Assembly (NCBI GenBank): GCA_920105625.2
Contig: OV050030.1
Span: 249,643,889 to 249,707,888, forward strand
Origin: Clusia tigrina
Taxonomy: Eukaryota > Arthropoda > Insecta > Diptera > Clusiidae
Direction of reading: 5' to 3'
DNA: 64,000 nt
Position numbers and translations under genes: made by a program. Within the stretch, counting starts at the first letter, position 1. The number at the start of each line of letters is the position of its first letter. Below are positions 10,969 through 21,739 of the stretch, piece by piece. A model generated the notes under the pieces. That model was not told the origin of the DNA and searched no databases. It saw only the letters and a program-made list of their open reading frames with translations.

Positions 10969-13900
10969 GTCCTACACCTATCAAAGTTTGCAACATACAA
11001 ATGCTTGTAACTTTTTACTGGAGCGTCATAAAACTTTGAAATTTTGTAACAATAAAGTACTCGAGCCTCTTGTCAATTTAAGCTATCGCTCAAAGCTATG
11101 CTACCCTTGAGTACCAAATAAAACACTGATAAAACTTCAAATGGCCCTAACTTCTATACGGTACGTCCCACATCTATCAAAGTTTGCAACATACAAATGC
11201 TTGTAACTTTTTACGGGAGCGTCATAAAACCTTGAAATTTTGTAACAATAAAGTACTCGAGCCTCTTGTCAATTTAAGCTATCGCTCAAAGCTATGCTAC
11301 CCTTGAGTCCTAAATCAAACACTGATAAAACTTCGAATGGCCCTAACTTCTATACGGTACTTCCCACATCTATCAAAGTTTGCAACATACAAATGCTTGT
11401 AACTTTTTACTGGAGCGTCATAAAACCTTGAAATTTTGTAACAATAAAGTACTCGAGCCTCTTGTCAATTTAAGCTATCGCTCAAAGCTTTGCTACCCTT
11501 GAGTCCCAAATCAAACACTGATAAAACTTCAAATGGCCCTAACTTCTATACGGTACGTCCTACATCTATCAAAGTTTGCAACATACAAATGCTTGTAACT
11601 TTTTACTGGAGCGTCATAAGACCTTGAAATTTTGTAACAATAAAGTACTCGAGTCTCTTGTCAATTTAAGCTATCGCTCACAGCTATGCTACCCTTGAGT
11701 CCCAAATCAAACACTGATAAAACTTCAAATGGCCCTAACTTCTATGCGGTACGTCCTACATCTAGCAAAGTTTGCAACATGCAAATGCTTGTAACTTTTT
11801 ACTGGAGCGTCATAAAACCTTGAAATTTTGTAACAATAAAGTACTCGAGCCTCTTGTCAATTTAAGTTATCGCTCAAAGCTATGCTACCCTTGAGTTCCA
11901 AATCAAACACTGATAAAACTTCAAATGGCACTAACTTCTATACGTTACGTCCTACACCTATCAAAGGTTGCAACATACAAATGCTTGTAACTTTTTACTG
12001 GAGCGTCATAAAACCTTGAAATTTTGTAACAACAAAGTACTCGAGCCTCTTGTCAATTTAAGCTATCGATCAAAGCTATGCTACCCTTGAGTCCCAAATC
12101 AAACACTGATAAAACTTCAAATGGCCCTAACTTCTATACGGTACGTCCTACACCTATCAAAGTTTGCAACATACAAATGCCTGTAACTTTTTACGGGAGC
12201 GTCATAAAACCTTGAAATTTTGTAACAATAAAGTACTCGAGCCTCTTGTCAATTTAAGCTATCGCTCAAAGCTATGCTACCCTTGAGTCCCAAATCAAAC
12301 ACTGATAAAACTTCAAATAGCCCTAACTTCTATACGGTATTTCCTACACCTATCAAAGTTTGCAACATACAAATGCTTGTAACTTTTTACTGGAGCGTCA
12401 TAAAATCTTGAAATTTTATAACAATAAAGTACTCGAGCCTCTTGTCAATTTAAGCTATCGCCCAAAGCTATGCTACCCTTGAGTCCCAAATCAAACACTG
12501 AGAAAACTTCAAATATCCTTAACTTTTATAGGGTACGTCCTACACCTATCAAAGTTTGCAACATACGAATGCTTGTAAATTTTTACTGGAGCGACATAAG
12601 ACCTTGAAATTTTGTAACAATAAACTACTCGAGCCTCTTGTCAATTTAAGCTAACGCTCAAAGCTATGCTACCCTTGAGCCCCAAATCAAACACTGATAA
12701 AACTTCAATTGGCCCTGACTTCTATACGGTACGTCCCACATCTATCAAAGTTTGCAAAATACAAATGCTTGTAACTTTTTACGGGAGCGTCATAAAACCT
12801 TGAAATTTTGTAACAATAAAGTACTCGAGCCTCTTGTCAATTTAAGCTATCGCTCAAAGCTATTCTACCCTTGAGTCCCAAATCAAACACTGATAAAACT
12901 TCAAATAGCCCTAACTTCTATACGGTATGTCCTACACCTATCAAAGTTTGCAACATACAAATGCTTGTAACTTTTTACTGGAGCGTCATAAAACCTTGAA
13001 ATTTTGTAACAATAAAGTACTCGAGCCTCTTGTCAATTAAGCTATCGCCCAAAGCTATGCTACCCCTGAGTCCCAAATCAAACACTGATAAAACTTCAAA
13101 TAGCCTTAACTTTTATATGGTACGTCCTACACCTATCAAAGTTTGCAACATACAAATGCTTGTAACTTTTTACTGGAGCGTCATAAAACCTTGAAATTTT
13201 GTAACAATAAAGTACTCGAGCCTCTTGTCAATTTAAGCTATCGCTCAAAGCTATGCTACCCTTCAGTCCCAAATCAAACACTGATAAAACTTCAAATGGC
13301 CCTAACTTCTATACGGTATATCCCACATCTATCAAAGTTTGCAACATACAAATGCTTGTAACTTTTTACGGGAGCGTCATAAAACCTTGAAATTTTGTAA
13401 CAATAAAGTACTCGAGCCTCTTGTCAATTTAGGCTATCGCTCAAAGCTATGCTACCCTTGAGTCCCAAATCAAACACTGATAACACTTCGAAAGGCCCTA
13501 ACTTCTATACGGTACGTCCCACATCTATCAAAGTTTGCAACATACAAATGCTTGTAACTTTTTACTGGAGCGTCATAAAACCTTGAAATTTTGTAACATT
13601 AAAGTACTCGAGCCTCTTGTCAATTTAAGCCATCGCTCAAAGCTTTGCTACCCTTGAGTCCCAAATCAAACACTGATAAAACTTCAAATGGCCCTAACTT
13701 CTATACGGTACGTCCTACATCTATCAAAGTTTGCAACATACAAATGCTTGTAACTTTTTACTGGAGCGTCATAAGACCTTGAAATTTTGTAACAATAAAG
13801 TACTCGAGTCTCTTGTCAATTTAAGCTATCGCTCAAAGCTTTGCTACCCTTGAGTCCCAAATCAAACACTGATAAAACTTCAAATGGCCCTAACTTCTAT

Positions 13901-15407
13901 GCGGTACGTCCTACATCTAGCAAAGTTTGCAACATGCAAATGCTTGTAACTTTTTACTGGAGCGTCACAAAACCTTGAAATTTTGTAACAATAAAGTACT
14001 CGAGCCTCTTGGCAATTTAAGTTATCGCTCAAAGCTATGCTACCCTTGAGTTCCAAATCAAACACTGATAAAACTTCAAATGGCACTAACTTCTATACGT
14101 TACGTCCTACACCTATCAAAGGTTGCAACATACAAATGCTTGTAACTTTTTACTGGAGCGTCATAAAACCTTGAAATTTGGTAACAACAAAGTACTCGAG
14201 CCTCTTGTCAATTTAAGCTATCGACCAAAGCTATGCTACCCTTGAGTCCCAAATCAAACACTGATAAAACTTCAAATGGCCCTAACTTCTATACGGTACG
14301 TCCTACACCTATCAAAGTTTGCAACATACAAATACCTGTAACTTTTTACGGGAGCGTCATAAAACCTTGAAATTTTGTAACAATAAAGTACTCGAGCCTC
14401 TTGTCAATTTAAGCTATCGCTCAAAGCTATGCTACCCTTGAGTCCCAAATCAAACACTGATAAAACTTCAAATGGCCATAACTTCTATACGGTACGTCCT
14501 ACACCTATCAAAGTTTGCAACATACAAATGCTTGTAACTTTTTACTGGAGCGTCATAAAACCTTGAAATTTTGTAACAATAAAGTACTCGAGCCTCTTGT
14601 CAATTAAGCTATCGCCCAAAGCTATGCTACCCCTGAGTCCCAAATCAAACACTGATAAAACTTCAAATGGCCTTAACTTTTATATGGTACGTCCTACACC
14701 TATCAAAGTTTGCAACATACAAATGCTTGTAACTTTTTACTGGAGCGTCATAAAACCTTGAAATTTTTTAACAATAAAATACTCTAGCCTCTTGTCAATT
14801 TAAGCTATCGCTCATAGCTATGCTACCCTTGAGTCGCAAATCAAACACTGATAAAACTTCAAATGGCCCTAACTTCTATACGGTACGTCCCACATCTATC
14901 AAAGTTTGCAACATACAAATGCTTGTAACTTTTTACGGGAGCGTCATAAAACCTTGAAATTTTGTAACAATAAAGTACTCGAGCCTCTTGTCAATTTAAG
15001 CTATCGCTCAAAGCTATGCTACCCTTGAGTCCCAAATCAAACAATGATAAAACTTCAAATAGCTCTAACTTCTATACGGTATGTCCTACACCTATCAAAG
15101 TTTGCAACATTCAAATGCTTGCAACTTTTTAGTGGAGCGTCATAAAACCTGGAAATTTTGTAACAATAAAGTACTCGAGCCTCTTTTCAAATAAGCTATC
15201 GCCCAAAGCTATGCCACTGTTGAGTCCCAAATCAAACACCGATAAAACTTCAAATGGCCTTAACTTTTATACGGTACGTCCTACACCTATCAAAGTTTGC
15301 AACATACAAATGCTTGTAACTTTTTATTGGAGCGTCATAAAATCTTGACTTTTTGTAACAATAAAGTACTCGAGCCTCTTGTCAATTTAAGCTATCGCTC
15401 AAAGCTA
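10859..15407. repeat. Region A higher-order repeat, copy A3
   Basis: Matches A2 at an offset of 4,895 bp (25 monomers minus five bases). CAATTGGCCC is at 12706, the 72-codon read-through frame recurs at 13143, and the CTCTAGCC monomer is at 14691. Small differences include GTAAATTTTT at about 12576, a TATATCCC variant at about 13318, GCCATCG at 13629 and GTCACAAAACC at about 13967. The match ends where A2 has GGTACC and A3 has GCTACCC, at about 15408. Confidence 0.85.
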
Positions 15408-15784
15408 TGCTACCCTTGAGTCCCAAATCAAACACTGATAAAACTTCAAATGGCCCTAACTTCTATACGGTACGTCCCACATCTATCAAAGTTTGCAACA
15501 TACAAATGCTTGTAACTTTTTACTGGAGCGTCATAAAACCTTGAAATTTGGCAACAATAAAGTACTCGAGCCTCTTGTCAATTTAAGCTATCGCTCAAAG
15601 CTATGGTACCTTGAGTCCCAAATCAAACACTGATAAAACTTCAAATGGCCCTAACTTCTATACGGTACGTCCTACACCTATCAAAGTTTGCAACATACAA
15701 ATGCTTGTAACTTTTTACTGGAGCGTCATAAAACCTTGAAATTTGGTAACAATAAAGTACTCGAGCCTCTTGTCAATTTAAGCT

Positions 15785-15799
15785 ATCGCTCAAAGCGAT
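15785..15799. other. Hairpin of G monomers: ATCGCT-CAA-AGCGAT (example)
   Basis: A perfect inverted repeat with a 6-bp stem and 3-bp loop, at monomer positions 117-131. It exists only where the monomer reads GCGATGC; the common GCTATGC, GCTATGG and GCTTTGC forms break the stem. It recurs in all G monomers of regions B to E, for example at 16649 minus about 80 (in 16453-16648), 21345-21540, 31897-32092, 37765-37960 and 62209-62404. Whether it extrudes or binds a protein is unknown. Confidence 0.85.
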
Positions 15800-15864
15800 G
15801 CTACCCTTGAGTCCCAAATCAAACACTGATAAAACTTCAAATGGCCATAACTTCTATACGGTAC

Positions 15865-16519
15865 GTCCTACACCTATCAAAGTTTGCAACATACAAATGC
15901 TTGTAACTTTTTCCTGGAGCGTCATAAAACCTTGAAATTTTGTAACAATAAAGTACTCGAGCCTCTTGTCAATTTAAGCTATCGCTCAAAGCTATGCTAC
16001 CCTTGAGTCCCAAATCAAACACTGATAAAACTTCAAATGGCCCTAACTTCTATGCGGTACGTCCCACATCTATCAAAGTTTGCAACATACAAATGCTTGT
16101 AACTTTTTACGGCAGCGTCATAAAACCTTGAAATTTTGTAACAATAAAGTACTCGAGCCTCTTGTCAATTTAAGCTATCGCTCAAAGCTATGCTACCCTT
16201 GAGTCCCAAATCAAACACTGATAAAACTTCGAATGGCCCTAACTTCTATACGGTACGTCCCACATCTATCAAAGTTTGCAACATACAAATGCTTGTAACT
16301 TTTTACTGGAGCGTCATAAAACCTTGAAATTTTGTAACAATAAAGTACTCGAGCCTCTTGTCAATTTAAGCTATCGCTCAAAGCTATGCTACCCTTGAGT
16401 CCCAAATCAAACAATGATAAAACTTCAAATAGCCCTAACTTCTATACGGTATGTCCTACACCTATCAAAGTTCGCAACATACAAATGCTTGCAACTTTTT
16501 AGTGGAGCGTCACAAAACC
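15865..16519. repeat. Truncated 7-mer: 784-bp offset match
   Basis: The monomers at 15865 (TCCTGG), 16061 (TACGGC), 16257 (CAATGAT) and the left half of 16453 (TTCGCAAC, TAGTGG, GTCACAAAACCT) match 16649-17303 at an offset of 784 bp, exactly four monomers. Compared with the 1,370-bp unit, this leaves out E-right, F, g and G-left, 586 bp in all. The missing block is exactly what an unequal exchange inside one E and one G monomer would remove. Confidence 0.8.
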
Positions 16520-16648
16520 TTGAAATTTGGTAACAATAAAGTACTCGAGCCTCTTGTCAATTTAATCTATCGCTCAAAGCGATGCTACCCTTGAGTCCCA
16601 AATCAAACACTGATAAAACTTCAAATGGCCCTAACTTCTATACGGTAC
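16453..16648. repeat. Chimeric monomer: E left, G right
   Basis: The left part is E type (TTCGCAAC, GCTTGCAAC, TAGTGG, GTCACAAAACCT). The right part is G type (TGAAATTTGG, TTTAATCTATCG, GCGATGC). Intact E monomers at 17237 and 18607 continue instead with GGAAATTTTG and TTCAATTAAG. The switch lies at about 16519-16520, and the total length stays 196 bp, so the exchange was in register. Confidence 0.85.
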
Positions 16649-19388
16649 GTCCTACACCTATCAAAGTTTGCAACATACAAATGCTTGTAACTTTTTCCTG
16701 GAGCGTCATAAAACCCTGAAATTTTGTAACAATAAAGTACTCGAGCCTCTTGTCAATTTAAGCTATCGCTCAAAGCTATGCTACCCTTGAGTCCCAAATC
16801 AAACACTGATAAAACTTCAAATGGCCCTAACTTCTATGCGGTACGTCCCACATCTATCAAAGTTTGCAACATACAAATGCTTGTAACTTTTTACGGCAGC
16901 GTCATAAAACCTTGAAATTTTGTAACAATAAAGTACTCGAGCCTCTTGTCAATTTAAGCTATCGCTCAAAGCTATGCTACCCTTGAGTCCCAAATCAAAC
17001 ACTGATAAAACTTCGAATGGCCCTAACTTCTATACGGTACGTCCCACATCTATCAAAGTTTGCAACATACAAATGCTTGTAACTTTTTACTGGAGCGTCA
17101 TAAAACCTTGAAATTTTGTAACAATAAAGTACTCGAGCCTCTTGTCAATTTAAGCTATCGCTCAAAGCTATGCTACCCTTGAGTCCCAAATCAAACAATG
17201 ATAAAACTTCAAATAGCCCTAACTTCTATACGGTATGTCCTACACCTATCAAAGTTCGCAACATACAAATGCTTGCAACTTTTTAGTGGAGCGTCACAAA
17301 ACCTGGAAATTTTGTAACAATAAAGTACTCGAGCCTCTTTTCAATTAAGCTATCGCCCAAAGCTATGCCACCGTTGAGTCCCAAATCAAACACCGATAAA
17401 ACTTCAAATAGCCTTAACTTTTATACGGTACGTCCTACACCTATCAAAGTTTGCAACATACAAATGCTTGTAACTTTTTACTGGAGCGTCATAAAACCTT
17501 GACATTTTGTAACAATAAAGTACTCGAGCCTCTTGTCAATTTAAGCTATCGCTCAAAGCTATGCTACCCTTGAGTCCCAAATCAAACACTGATAAAACTT
17601 CAAATGGCCCTAACTTCTATACGGTACGTCCCACATCTATCAAAGTTTGCAACATACAAATGCTTGTAACTTTTTACTGGAGCGTCATAAAACCTTGAAA
17701 TTTGGCAACAATAAAGTACTCGAGCCTCTTGTCAATTTAAGCTATCGGTCAAAGCTATGGTACCTTGAGTCCCAAATCAAACACTGATAAAACTTCAAAT
17801 GGCCCTAACTTCTATACGGTACGTCCTACACCTATCAAAGTTTGCAACATACAAATGCTTGTAACTTTTTACTGGAGCGTCATAAAACCTTGAAATTTGG
17901 TAACAATAAAGTACTCGAGCCTCTTGTCAATTTAATCTATCGCTCAAAGCGATGCTACCCTTGAGTCCCAAATCAAACACTGATAAAACTTCAAATGGCC
18001 CTAACTTCTATACGGTACGTCCTACACCTATCAAAGTTTGCAACATACAAATGCTTGTAACTTTTTCCTGGAGCGTCATAAAACCCTGAAATTTTGTAAC
18101 AATAAAGTACTCGAGCCTCTTGTCAATTTAAGCTATCGCTCAAAGCTATGCTACCCTTGAGTCCCAAATCAAACACTGATAAAACTTCAAATGGCCCTAA
18201 CTTCTATGCGGTACGTCCCACATCTATCAAAGTTTGCAACATACAAATGCTTGTAACTTTTTACGGCAGCGTCATAAAACCTTGAAATTTTGTAACAATA
18301 AAGTACTCGAGCCTCTTGTCAATTTAAGCTATCGCTCAAAGCTATGCTACCCTTGAGTCCCAAATCAAACACTGATAAAACTTCGAATGGCCCTAACTTC
18401 TATACGGTACGTCCCACATCTATCAAAGTTTGCAACATACAAATGCTTGTAACTTTTTACTGGAGCGTCATAAAACCTTGAAATTTTGTAACAATAAAGT
18501 ACTCGAGCCTCTTGTCAATTTAAGCTATCGCTCAAAGCTATGCTACCCTTGAGTCCCAAATCAAACAATGATAAAACTTCAAATAGCCCTAACTTCTATA
18601 CGGTATGTCCTACACCTATCAAAGTTCGCAACATACAAATGCTTGCAACTTTTTAGTGGAGCGTCACAAAACCTGGAAATTTTGTAACAATAAAGTACTC
18701 GAGCCTCTTTTCAATTAAGCTATCGCCCAAAGCTATGCCACCGTTGAGTACCAAATCAAACACCGATAAAACTTCAAATGGCCTTAACTTTTATACGGTA
18801 CGTCCTACACCTATCAAAGTTTGCAACATACAAATGCTTGTAACTTTTTACTGGAGCGTCATAAAACCTTGACATTTTGTAACAATAAAGTACTCGAGCC
18901 TCTTGTCAATTTAAGCTATCGCTCAAAGCTATGCTACCCTTGAGTCCCAAATCAAACACTGATAAAACTTCAAATGGCCCTAACTTCTATACGGTACGTC
19001 CCACATCTATCAAAGTTTGCAACATACAAATGCTTGTAACTTTTTACTGGAGCGTCATAAAACCTTGAAATTTGGCAACAATAAAGTACTCGAGCCTCTT
19101 GTCAATTTAAGCTATCGCTCAAAGCTATGGTACCTTGAGTCCCAAATCAAACACTGATAAAACTTCAAATGGCCCTAACTTCTATACGGTACGTCCTACA
19201 CCTATCAAAGTTTGCAACATACAAATGCTTGTAACTTTTTACTGGAGCGTCATAAAACCTTGAAATTTGGTAACAATAAAGTACTCGAGCCTCTTGTCAA
19301 TTTAATCTATCGCTCAAAGCGATGCTACCCTTGAGTCCCAAATCAAACACTGATAAAACTTCAAATGGCCCTAACTTCTATACGGTAC

Positions 19389-19584
19389 GTCCTACACCTA
19401 TCAAAGTTTGCAACATACAAATGCTTGTAACTTTTTCCTGGAGCGTCATAAAACCCTGAAATTTTGTAACAATAAAGTACTCGAGCCTCTTGTCAATTTA
19501 AGCTATCGCTCAAAGCTATGCTACCCTTGAGTCCCAAATCAAACACTGATAAAACTTCAAATGGCCTTAACTTTTATACGGTAC
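19389..19584. repeat. Chimeric monomer: TCCTGG type with E tail
   Basis: This is the third TCCTGG/ACCCTGAA monomer of the 7-mer series. Its last about 30 bp read GGCCTTAACTTTTATACGG, the end of an E monomer, and F follows at 19585. The CACTGAT site just upstream is not E type (E has CACCGAT), so the switch falls between about 19548 and 19566. It ends the regular 7-mer run. Confidence 0.7.
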
Positions 19585-20279
19585 GTCCTACACCTATCAA
19601 AGTTTGCAACATACAAATGCTTGTAACTTTTTACTGGAGCGTCATAAAACCTTGACATTTTGTAACAATAAAGTACTCGAGCCTCTTGTCAATTTAAGCT
19701 ATCGCTCAAAGCTATGCTACCCTTGAGTCCCAAATCAAACACTGATAAAACTTCAAATGGCCCTAACTTCTATACGGTACGTCCCACATCTATCAAAGTT
19801 TGCAACATACAAATGCTTGTAACTTTTTACTGGAGCGTCATAAAACCTTGAAATTTGGCAACAATAAAGAACTCGAGCCTCTTGTCAATTTAAGCTATCG
19901 CTCAAAGCTATGGTACCTTGAGTCCCAAATCAAACACTGATAAAACTTCAAATGGCCCTAACTTCTATACGGTACGTCCTACACCTATCAAAGTTTGCAA
20001 CATACAAATGCTTGTAACTTTTTACTGGAGCGTCATAAAACCTTGACATTTTGTAACAATAAAGTACTCGAGCCTCTTGTCAATTTAAGCTATCGCTCAA
20101 AGCTATGCTACCCTTGAGTCCCAAATCAAACACTGATAAAAGTTCAAATGGCCCTAACTTCTATACGGTACGTCCCACATCTATCAAAGTTTGCAACATA
20201 CAAATGCTTGTAACTTTTTACTGGAGCGTCATAAAACCTTGAAATTTTGTAACAATAAAGTACTCGAGCCTCTTGTCAA

Positions 20280-20955
20280 TTAAGCTATCGCCCAAAGCTA
20301 TGCTACCCCTGAGTCCCAAATCAAACACTGATAAAACTTCAAATGGCCTTAACTTTTATATGGTACGTCCTACACCTATCAAAGTTTGCAACATACAAAT
20401 GCTTGTAACTTTTTACTGGAGCGTCATAAAACCTTGAAATTTTGTAACAATAAAATACTCTAGCCTCTTGTCAATTTAAGCTATCGCTCATAGCTATGCT
20501 ACCCTTGAGTCGCAAATCAAACACTGATAAAACTTCAAATGGCCCTAACTTCTATACGGTACGTCCCACATCTATCAAAGTTTGCAACATACAAATGCTT
20601 GTAACTTTTTACGGGAGCGTCATAAAACCTTGAAATTTTGTAACAATAAAGTACTCGAGCCTCTTGTCAATTTAAGCTATCGCTCAAAGCTATGCTACCC
20701 TTGAGTCCCAAATCAAACAATGATAAAACTTCAAATAGCCCTAACTTCTATACGGTATGTCCTACACCTATCAAAGTTTGCAACATACAAATGCTTGCAA
20801 CTTTTTAGTGGAGCGTCATAAAACCTGGAAATTTTGTAACAATAAAGTACTCGAGCCTCTTTTCAAATAAGCTATCGCCCAAAGCTATGCCACCGTTGAG
20901 TCCCAAATCAAACACCGATAAAACTTCAAATGGCCTTAACTTTTATACGGTACGT
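20280..20955. repeat. Region-A-type block inside the B/C boundary
   Basis: H-type right half (in the monomer at 20172), CTCTAGCC monomer (20367), TACGGG/CAATGAT monomer (20563) and an E monomer with TTCAAATAAG (20759) repeat the order seen at 9601-10383, at a constant offset of 10,571 bp. The same order is also in A3. The block shows that the two HOR families share DNA and are not independent arrays. Confidence 0.75.
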
Positions 20956-21739
20956 CCTACACCTATCAAAGTTTGCAACATACAAATGCTTGTAACTTTT
21001 CACTGGAGCGTCATAAAACCTTGGCATTTTGTAACAATAAAGTACTCGAGCCTCTTGTCAATTTAAGCTATCGCTCAAAGCTATGCTACCCTTGAGTCCC
21101 AAATCAAACACTGATAAAGCTTCAAATGGCCCTAACTTCTATACGGTACGTCCCACATCTATCAAAGTTTGCAACATACAAATGCTTGTAACTTTTTACT
21201 GGAGCGTCATAAAACCTTGAAATTTGGCAACAATAAAGTACTCGAGCCTCTTGTCAATTTAAGCTATCGCTCAAAGCTATGGTACCTTGAGTCCCAAATC
21301 AAACACTGATAAAACTTCAAATGGCCCTAACTCCTATACGGTACGTCCAACACCTATCAAAGTTTGCAACATACAAATGCTTGTAACTTTTTACTGGAGC
21401 GTCATAAAACCTTGAAATTTGGTAACAATAAAGTACTCGAGCCTCTTGTCAATTTAAGCTATCGCTCAAAGCGATGCTACCCTTGAGTCCCAAATCAAAC
21501 ACTGATAAAACTTCAAATGGCCCTAACTTGCATACGGTACGTCCTACACCTATCAAAGTTTGCAACATACAAATGCTTGTAACTTTTTCCTGGAGCGTCA
21601 TAAAACCTTGAAATTTTGTAACAATAAAGTACTCGAGCCTCTTGTCAATTTAAGCTATCGCTCAAAGCTATGCTACCCTTGAAACCCAAATCAAACAATG
21701 ATAAAACTTCAAATAGCCCTAACTTCTATACGGTATGTC
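20956..21739. repeat. Four monomers joining regions B and C
   Basis: The monomers start at 20954 (F-like with CACTGG and TTGGCATTTT), 21150 (g), 21345 (G-like, GTCCAACACC start) and 21541 (TCCTGG, GAAACCCAAATC). They keep the order F, g, G, TCCTGG of the 7-mer HOR but carry private substitutions. Nothing other than satellite is present. Confidence 0.75.

Larger units (their letters stand above)
1..15473. repeat. Region A: 79 monomers, 25 to 26-mer higher-order repeat
   Basis: Most variation here is among general-type monomers, H-type 195-bp monomers, an AAAGGTTGC type, an ACATGCAAATGC type, an ACGAATGC type and a TGCAAAATAC type. Three marker groups recur in the same order at offsets of 5,093 and 4,895 bp. 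For example, the CAATTGGCCC variant is at 2718, 7811 and 12706. Seventy-nine monomers fit with eleven single-base deletions (79 x 196 minus 11 equals 15,473). G monomers are absent, and the GGTACC site appears only once before the region's end, in the monomer starting at 10383. Confidence 0.9.
15408..20271. repeat. Region B: seven-monomer (1,370-bp) higher-order repeat
   Basis: This region introduces G and g monomers in quantity. The unit order is G (GGTAAC, TTTAATCTATCG, GCGATGC), a TCCTGG monomer, a TACGGC monomer ending CGAATGG, a TACTGG/CAATGAT monomer, E with TTCGCAAC, F, then g with GGTACC. Five 196-bp and two 195-bp monomers sum to 1,370 bp. The private marker TTTAATCTAT occurs exactly three times, at 16561, 17931 and 19301, spaced 1,370 bp each. 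Copies run about 16520-17889, 17890-19259 and a partial one to about 19566. From about 19.57 kb the order becomes irregular (F, g, F, then a general/H chimera at 20172). Confidence 0.88.
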
